Part shown: positions 24,333 to 32,517 of the stretch, in pieces
How positions within the stretch are numbered: position 1 is the stretch's first letter
Layout of the letters: the number at the start of each line of letters is the position of its first letter
Source of the DNA: Xanthobacteraceae bacterium
GTDB taxonomy: Bacteria > Pseudomonadota > Alphaproteobacteria > Rhizobiales > Xanthobacteraceae
Assembly (NCBI GenBank): GCA_031291475.1
Contig: JARLIY010000154.1
Span: forward strand, 1 to 32,517
Reading direction: 5' to 3'
DNA: 32,517 nt
Notes under the pieces: model-generated
The model's database searches: none
Seen by the model: only the letters and a program-made list of their open reading frames with translations
What the model was told of the DNA's origin: nothing
Made by a program: the position numbers and the translations under genes

Positions 24333-24707
24333 CTAGCCTTTCGCTGCGCCAAGAAGCCGCTCGATCTTGCCGACCAGGCGATCGATCTCCACCGGCTTGG
24401 TATCGTAATCGTCGCATCCGGCCTCGATCGCCTTTTCGCGGTCGCCGCTCATGGCGTGCGCCGTAAGCCCGATCACCGGCACGCCGCGGGTGGCGGCGTC
24501 GGCCTTGACGCATCGAGTTGCCTCCCAGCCGTCCATGACGGGTAGGCTCATGTCCATCAGGATGATGTCGGGCTTTTCGCTGCGCGCAAGGTCGACGCCT
24601 TCCTTGCCGTTCACCGCGAAGACCACTTCGAAGCCGCGACGAATAAGGCGACGAGACAGCATGTCGCGGTTCATTTCGTTGTCTTCAACCAATAAAACCT
24701 TGGCCAT
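24333..24707 (-). CDS. Single-domain response regulator (CheY/DivK-like)
   Basis: A 124-residue stand-alone receiver with no output domain. The acidic pair is in LLVEDNEMNRDML, the phospho-acceptor Asp in ILMDMSLPVMDGWEA, the Thr in GLTAHAMSGD and the Lys in YDTKPVE. Its sequence style (DNEMNRDMLSRRL, DGWEATR) is that of DivK-like receivers that shuttle phosphate in multistep relays. ATG 24707 was chosen because AGGAG lies 8 nt upstream; GTG and ATG codons just before it are too close to that site. It lies between the hybrid kinase gene (29 bp) and the cyclase gene (26 bp). Confidence 0.92.
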   Translation of the reverse strand: MAKVLLVEDNEMNRDMLSRRLIRRGFEVVFAVNGKEGVDLARSEKPDIILMDMSLPVMDGWEATRCVKADAATRGVPVIGLTAHAMSGDREKAIEAGCDDYDTKPVEIDRLVGKIERLLGAAKG

Positions 24708-24736
24708 TAACATCACTCCTGCCCATGCGGCTCATT

Positions 24737-28507
<3,771 letters not shown>

Positions 28508-28530
28508 GAGATCATCTTAACATTTTCGTC

Positions 28531-29511
28531 TCATTCGATCACCTCGTCGGCGAGCGCGAGCAAGTTCGGCGGTAGTTCCAGGCCAATCGATTTGGCAGTC
28601 TTTAGGTTGACCACGAACAGATAGTGTGTCGGTTCTTCGAATGGCAAATCGGCAGGCTTGGCGCCCTTGAAAATCCGGTCGACCAGGGCGGCAGCGCGTC
28701 CCAAGGATTCCTTTGAATCGGCTCCATAGGACATCAAGCCGCCGTCGCGCACAAACGAATCGGATTCGTAGATTGCCGGCAGGCGATGGGCGACGGCGTA
28801 GCTGAACACGCGCTTACGATTAAGGATAGTGAGCGCGTCAGAAACCATGAGGATTGCGTCAGGCTGTTCGCGATCCATTGTGGCGAACGCTTCGGCGAAG
28901 TCGTCCGGCTCGCGTACGCCTAGCGGCAGAACAACGGTGCTGAGAGATTTGGCGGCGTCCGCCGACGCCTGATAGCGCAGCGTCATGCCGAGGTCGTCCT
29001 TGTTCCACAGCATCGCAACCTTGCGAATGTTCGGCACCGCCTGCTTGAGCAATTCAAGCCGCTTGGTGCTCAGTGTCGTGGCGTTGTCCGATATGCCGGT
29101 CACGTTGCCTCCCGGCCGCGCCAAACCGGCGGCCAGGCCGGTTGCCACCGGATCGCCCGCGCCAAGGGCGACGACTGTCGGAACGCCGGTGTCCTTCATC
29201 GCATTGGCCGGCGGCCAGCCGGCAACGACTACGGCGTCCGCTTTGCTTGCGGCAATATCGCGCGCCAGTTGCGGCAACCGCGTAAGTTGCGCATCCGCAC
29301 CGTACGACTGGAATTCCAGGTTTTGGCCGAGCTTGTAGCTATGCTCCGCCAGGGTTCCCAGAAGGATCTTCACAGGTGGGCTCTCCGCGGGGAACGCCGG
29401 CCCAGAGGTGAGCATCGCAAGGCGATAGGTCTTGGCGGTCTGCGCGGCGACGCGGTAGGGCGCCCCGATCGCGGCCCCAGCAAGCAATTTAACGACATCT
29501 CGGCGTCTCAT
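28531..29511 (-). CDS. ABC_sub_bind-type periplasmic substrate-binding protein, orphan
   Basis: A 326-residue exported protein. The N-terminus (MRRRDVVKLLAGAAIGAP) is a twin-arginine-like signal, with probable cleavage after about VAAQ and no lipoprotein Cys. The remainder matches the ABC transporter substrate-binding family PF04392, with LPQLARDIAASKADAVV, ATGLAAGLARPGGNVTGISD, KRLELLKQAVPNIRKVAML and NLKTAKSIGLELPPNLLALADEVIE. No permease or ATPase gene is present. The next gene, 23 bp downstream, is the hybrid kinase, so a sensory role (ligand presentation to the kinase) is more likely than transport. The ligand is unknown. Confidence 0.9.
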   Translation of the reverse strand: MRRRDVVKLLAGAAIGAPYRVAAQTAKTYRLAMLTSGPAFPAESPPVKILLGTLAEHSYKLGQNLEFQSYGADAQLTRLPQLARDIAASKADAVVVAGWPPANAMKDTGVPTVVALGAGDPVATGLAAGLARPGGNVTGISDNATTLSTKRLELLKQAVPNIRKVAMLWNKDDLGMTLRYQASADAAKSLSTVVLPLGVREPDDFAEAFATMDREQPDAILMVSDALTILNRKRVFSYAVAHRLPAIYESDSFVRDGGLMSYGADSKESLGRAAALVDRIFKGAKPADLPFEEPTHYLFVVNLKTAKSIGLELPPNLLALADEVIE

Positions 29512-29775
29512 GGACTACTCCTTGTTGCCAGCCTGATCACACAGGGACACAGATCGTCGGTTGATTGAGAGCTGATGGCCACCGACGGCGCGCGGCCGAC
29601 CGGGTGCTGCGCCCGAACGGCGCAGGGAATTCCCGCCGCCTCATGAACTTCCTCTCCGCGCCGGGCGTGGTTGAGGTATACTACATCTGAGAGCCACAAC
29701 CGTATCGAAAGAATGGCTAGAATGGGCTATGATTGTTGTCCGGTCGAACAGTAAAAAAGCGTACAAGGTGATGTC

Positions 29776-30138
29776 ATGAAGAAGATTCTGATTGCACTCG
29801 TTGCAGCAACAACAATTGGCGTGACGGCGTTGGCAACGTCCAGCACAGCGGACGCACGCTACGGCTGGGGTCGCGCTGGTTGGGGCTACGGCGGCTGGGG
29901 CCGAGCCGGTTGGGGCTATGGTGGCTGGGGTCTCGGCGGATTTGCGGCTGGAGCCGTTGTCGGCGGTGCCTTGGCCGCTGGCTCCTACTATCCGTATGGG
30001 CCTTATCGCTATTCGTCCTACGGCTACGCACCCGGCTACGCTCCCGCATATTACGGATACGCTCCTGCGTATTACGGATATGCGCCCGCCTACTACGGAT
30101 ACGCACCCAACTATTATTTGGGTGGTTGCGGCTGCTGA
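29776..30138 (+). CDS. Small secreted Gly/Tyr-rich repeat protein
   Basis: A 120-residue protein: a signal peptide (MKKILIALVA through about residue 27, ending TADA), then a Gly/Trp-rich tract built on GWGYGGWGRA (two copies), a hydrophobic Gly/Ala stretch (LGGFAAGAVVGGALAAG), and a Tyr-rich tail of about four YGYAPAY units ending GGCGC. AAGGTG lies 5 nt before the ATG. Similar short exported proteins are common and uncharacterised in Hyphomicrobiales. The two C-terminal Cys could form a disulfide. It is divergent from the signalling operon across 264 bp that hold no other feature I can support. Confidence 0.8.
   Translation: MKKILIALVAATTIGVTALATSSTADARYGWGRAGWGYGGWGRAGWGYGGWGLGGFAAGAVVGGALAAGSYYPYGPYRYSSYGYAPGYAPAYYGYAPAYYGYAPAYYGYAPNYYLGGCGC
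30030..30117 (+). repeat. 21-bp imperfect tandem repeat encoding YGYAPAY
   Basis: Four successive imperfect 21-bp units encode the peptide GYAPAYY/GYAPNYY in the tail of the secreted protein. The units differ mainly at synonymous positions (GCTCCC, GCTCCT, GCGCCC, GCACCC), so they are old copies kept at protein level rather than a fresh slippage array. Confidence 0.85.
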
Positions 30139-30234
30139 GAAAGAGCGAAAGTCCGGTTGACGGCTAGGAGCGGCGGCTTGATTGGCTGAGGCTGTCGGCC
30201 ATGTTTCCCATTCGTCTGACTGAGGAGGATGCAC

Positions 30235-30420
30235 ATGGGCGAGGGCGAGAAACGATCAGGCAATGAGCGGCGCGGTAAGAAAGAAAGACGGAGCGGCATC
30301 GACACGCGATCAGAAAAGGAAAAACGGCTAATTGGTGAGCGGAGGACCAATACGGATAGGCGATCTGGAATTGACAGGCGTTCCGACGTTAAGAAAATTG
30401 ATAAGCCGAAAAACGACTGA
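30235..30420 (+). CDS. Small highly charged RRSGIDRRS-repeat protein (61 aa)
   Basis: A 61-residue, strongly basic and hydrophilic protein with repeated RRSGID(T/R)RS and ERR motifs (KKERRSGIDTRS, ERRTNTDRRSGIDRRS). ATG 30235 has GAGGAGG 6 nt upstream, a strong start signal; an ATG two codons earlier abuts that site. The xRRxGxDRR pattern is, from memory, seen in linkers next to PilZ domains and in small rhizobial proteins, but no PilZ domain is present. It may bind nucleic acid or a nucleotide. The function is unknown. Confidence 0.7.
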   Translation: MGEGEKRSGNERRGKKERRSGIDTRSEKEKRLIGERRTNTDRRSGIDRRSDVKKIDKPKND

Positions 30421-30659
30421 TTGCCGGTCGGCCGAGGCCTCCCTCAGTTGGCGGCGGCGTCCGTGATCCTGCTGACCGGGAACGGCATCGCGAGCATCAG
30501 CCGGTTACATACCATTCGCGCCCTAGTGAGTTTCGTCAGTTTGGGCGGTATTTTTGTCGTAAAATCTCTGAATCCAATCTGATCGTTCCGCTGAGGCCAG
30601 GGCGGGCTTAAGCTATTTAAACTTTGTATATAGATGTCCGATCGCGTCGGAGCCGAACA

Positions 30660-31394
30660 ATGAAGGATCACCACCTCCGGGAAAATTTCATTGCTCGTGC
30701 AAAAGCGCTTTCCAAAGAGCCCGAAATATTCCGATGCACGCTGCTTACATCCCTGATCTGCGAATCGATTCCATTCGGCGTGTGCACCGAGGCGGATTTC
30801 TTTGATGCGACTTATGGCGATCCGGCCGGACGCGATTATTGGAAGAGCTACCTCTCGGAGCCCATGCGTGTGGGCGCCTTTGCTTACGTGCTATCGGTGC
30901 ATCTAAATATTAACGCCGATCAGCTGGAGTGGGCGAGGACCGCGATCTCATTAGCGCTTCGGGATGCAGCTGAGGCAGGCGAACCCTTATTTATTGGCGA
31001 CACAGATGCTTTGTTGTTGCCCTTTGAACGACATGCAGTCGATTTTGAAAAGCTAGGCGATGTCAAGGTGCGACCACGTGCAGCAGCGAAGTGGCTGTTG
31101 GACAAGCCAAAACGCCAACACCTTGTGCCTGGGTCTCTTCGCGATTTTTTAGACGACCGATCTGCAGCCGGGACTACACAAAGGCATCTTTCTGAGAAAG
31201 CCGCCGAGCGTCTCGTTCGTGAATTTATCGATCAGGAAAAAAGGGCCGGAAGACGGCCGACTATCACGGGTGCTGAGACAGCCGCAAGGCAAGCCAACTT
31301 TATTGGCGGGCGGGACTTTGTACGCGCCGCCTTTCATCGTTTTTCGGATGTTGCAGTGAAGCGCGGCCGGCCTTCGAAAATCGCAGAAAAATAA
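30660..31394 (+). CDS. Uncharacterised protein in AT-richer region
   Basis: A 244-residue soluble protein I do not recognise. The N-terminal part is helical (MKDHHLRENFIARAKALSKE), with a segment DFFDATYGDPAGRDYWKSYL. The C-terminal half is basic and ends FHRFSDVAVKRGRPSK, which suggests DNA contact but no known domain. ATG 30660 is preferred, with GGAG 7 nt upstream; an in-frame TTG 12 codons earlier has no such site. Codon choice is visibly less GC-biased than in genes before 20 kb, consistent with transfer. It and the next gene lie between the signalling operon and tRNA-Leu. The 239 bp before it show nothing I can name. Confidence 0.65.
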   Translation: MKDHHLRENFIARAKALSKEPEIFRCTLLTSLICESIPFGVCTEADFFDATYGDPAGRDYWKSYLSEPMRVGAFAYVLSVHLNINADQLEWARTAISLALRDAAEAGEPLFIGDTDALLLPFERHAVDFEKLGDVKVRPRAAAKWLLDKPKRQHLVPGSLRDFLDDRSAAGTTQRHLSEKAAERLVREFIDQEKRAGRRPTITGAETAARQANFIGGRDFVRAAFHRFSDVAVKRGRPSKIAEK

Positions 31395-31399
31395 TTCGC

Positions 31400-31411
31400 C
31401 GCGAATTCGCG
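31400..31411. promoter_or_regulatory. Perfect 12-bp palindrome between the two uncharacterised genes
   Basis: CGCGAATTCGCG is a perfect palindrome 6 bp after the stop of the upstream gene, followed by ATTTT. It could be an operator for the promoter just downstream or a short termination stem. Confidence 0.35.
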
Positions 31412-31414
31412 ATT

Positions 31415-31444
31415 TTAGGTCAGCAAGATTCAGCACGCTATAAT
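31415..31444 (+). promoter_or_regulatory. Possible sigma-70 promoter upstream of the last gene
   Basis: TATAAT at 31439-31444 is a consensus -10 box. A weak -35-like TTAGGT (31415-31420) lies 18 bp upstream. It is 40 bp before the start codon at 31484. A consensus -10 stands out in this GC-rich genome, but the -35 is poor. Confidence 0.35.
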
Positions 31445-31483
31445 GCTCCTATTCCGCCCCCGTGAACGATGGAGCAACGATGT

Positions 31484-32194
31484 ATGAGTGACCGAAAACA
31501 CAAGCGCCCCAACGCACAAAAACACGGAGTGTTCGCCGCGACTGCAATTGTCCCCGGTGAAAGTCGCGAGGAATTTGAAGAACTGCACTCTGGCTTAATC
31601 GAGGAATGGCAGCCCGACGGCGCATCAGAGGAAGACGCAGTGCTAACTATTGCAAAATGCGTGTGGCGGAAGCGTCGAGTGCAGAAATTCATCGATGTCC
31701 AATTGGCGAAAAACAATTTGGATCCTAGTCATCCCTCTTATAATCCAGTCTTGGGCCTCCTCGGGTTTGTCGCCGCAATGCAAACTAAGCCGGAGATTGC
31801 CTTTGAGCAGTATGCAAGCCGTTGTCTTCGCGCCGATAACATCCGTTATTTGACGAGTAAGTTCCGGCGCTCAACATTTGATTCCACGGCAAAATGGGCG
31901 GAGGCGGTTATAAATGAAATCAAAATGGTTCTTCTGCCGGAAGTTGAGATTCAGGAGCCCGTCATGGAAACAATAGCCGCGCTGCTTTCGTCAGCAGCGA
32001 CTCATTCGGGTGATGCATTTAAACAAGAACTTGCGCTGGACGAGCGCCTTGACGCGATGATCGACCGAGCGGTCAAACGCCTGGCCCAAATTAAGGCGGT
32101 GAAAAAGATGCTCATCCAGGCCGGCATGGAGACGACACACGTGCAGCCAACACCGACCATCGCGAGACATGCTTCTAGCGGATCAGGAGATTAG
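31484..32194 (+). CDS. Uncharacterised protein with N-terminal KRPNAQKHGVF motif
   Basis: A 236-residue soluble protein, largely helical and charged. It starts MSDRKHKRPNAQKHGVFAAT, then EEFEELHSGLIEEW and VLTIAKCVWRKRRVQKFIDV. Proteins with an N-terminal NAxKHGxF motif recur as hypothetical proteins in rhizobial genomes, and a similar motif is seen in some phage- or element-linked proteins; no function is established. ATG 31484 is preferred because GGAG lies 9 nt upstream; an ATG 15 bp earlier lacks a site. Its codon use is AT-richer than the chromosome side. It is the last gene before tRNA-Leu. Confidence 0.72.
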   Translation: MSDRKHKRPNAQKHGVFAATAIVPGESREEFEELHSGLIEEWQPDGASEEDAVLTIAKCVWRKRRVQKFIDVQLAKNNLDPSHPSYNPVLGLLGFVAAMQTKPEIAFEQYASRCLRADNIRYLTSKFRRSTFDSTAKWAEAVINEIKMVLLPEVEIQEPVMETIAALLSSAATHSGDAFKQELALDERLDAMIDRAVKRLAQIKAVKKMLIQAGMETTHVQPTPTIARHASSGSGD

Positions 32195-32376
32195 AACGTC
32201 TCTTCGCCAATCAAACATCCCCGCTCACGCCGCGATCACGGTTGATCCGAGGTCATTTCCTTTAACTTGAGCGAGGCGTCTAAACTGAGAGAAGGCCCTC
32301 GCGCGAACATGTAATGGAACGCGATTCTTACAATTGAATCAATTAATTAGAATTCTTGCCTGGAAGGCAGACTGAG

Positions 32377-32391
32377 TGGTGCGGTCGAGAG
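32377..32391 (+). other. attR-like site at the 3' end of tRNA-Leu
   Basis: TGGTGCGGTCGAGAG is the complement of the tRNA-Leu 3' end, and the same 15-mer is at 20100-20114. An AT-rich stretch (32328-32355, with CAATTGAATCAATTAATTAG) lies immediately on the island side, as is common at integration sites. Nothing else is visible in the 32195-32376 spacer beyond a short TGCCT/AGGCA dyad (32357-32369). Confidence 0.5.
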
Positions 32392-32461
32392 GACTCGAAC
32401 CTCCACGGGTTGCCCCGCTAGCACCTCAAGCTAGTGCGTCTACCAATTCCGCCACGACCGC
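32377..32461 (-). tRNA. tRNA-Leu (anticodon GAG), CCA encoded
   Basis: On the minus strand the acceptor stem GCGGTCG pairs with CGACCGC, followed by discriminator A and an encoded CCA. The anticodon stem CTAGC/GCTAG holds the loop TTGAGGT, giving anticodon GAG (reads CUC/CUU). The long variable arm (GCGGGGCAACCCGT) and the T-arm GGTTCGAGTCC are typical of a class II leucine tRNA. The length of 85 nt with CCA is normal. The remaining bases to the right edge show no gene. Confidence 0.96.
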
Positions 32462-32517
32462 ATGTGGGGTGGACGCGCGCTGGAACCGGCGCGCGACCGC
32501 GCGGATGTAACAGCTAG

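Noticed and set aside
30444..30674. 76-codon minus-strand frame in the gap before the first uncharacterised gene
   Set aside because: No ribosome site or recognisable domain; it crosses the start of the well-supported gene at 30660.

Overview
The window looks like chromosomal DNA of an alphaproteobacterium in the Hyphomicrobiales, in or near Bradyrhizobiaceae/Xanthobacteraceae. The support is high GC with strong third-position GC bias, an intracellular PHB depolymerase of the rhizobial type, an orphan ABC_sub_bind periplasmic protein, PQQ sugar dehydrogenase/cytochrome c pairs, and small Gly/Tyr-rich secreted proteins. No genus can be named from the sequence alone.

Positions 1-20100 are mostly catabolic and housekeeping genes in short, often convergent units. 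In order: the 3' tail of a probable RNase E gene; an aldolase/short-chain dehydrogenase fusion; PHB depolymerase; a glutathione transferase; an HTH regulator with an aldo/keto reductase; cytochrome b561; a CHRD protein; dihydropyrimidinase with an M20-type amidohydrolase (reductive pyrimidine or hydantoin breakdown); an M19 dipeptidase carrying an ETAG tandem repeat; two small proteins; isovaleryl-CoA dehydrogenase; a GGDEF/EAL protein with a degenerate GGDEF site; and a polysaccharide deacetylase split by a one-base frameshift. This part ends in a minus-strand oxidation cluster of two PQQ-type sugar dehydrogenases. Each is followed by a perfect long hairpin and then a c-type cytochrome gene.

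Positions 20100-32391 may be a genomic island. A 15-bp sequence at 20100-20114 exactly repeats, in the same orientation, the 3' end (including CCA) of the tRNA-Leu(GAG) gene at 32377-32461. This is the geometry left by tRNA-targeted integration. No integrase is visible, so the island would be decayed or have lost its recombinase. Inside lie a cluster of palindromes, a C-terminal scrap of an adenylate-cyclase-like gene, an OsmC protein followed by a flavoprotein monooxygenase, a four-gene signalling operon, two small proteins, and two uncharacterised genes that look more AT-rich.

The most interesting unit is the minus-strand operon 29511-22711. It encodes an orphan periplasmic binding protein, a 1256-residue hybrid histidine kinase (periplasmic sensor-HAMP-GAF-GAF-HisKA-HATPase-REC-REC), a stand-alone receiver, and a soluble protein joining a HisKA-like H-box, a receiver and a complete class III adenylate cyclase domain. 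My inference is a ligand-to-cAMP phosphorelay in which receiver phosphorylation controls cyclase activity.
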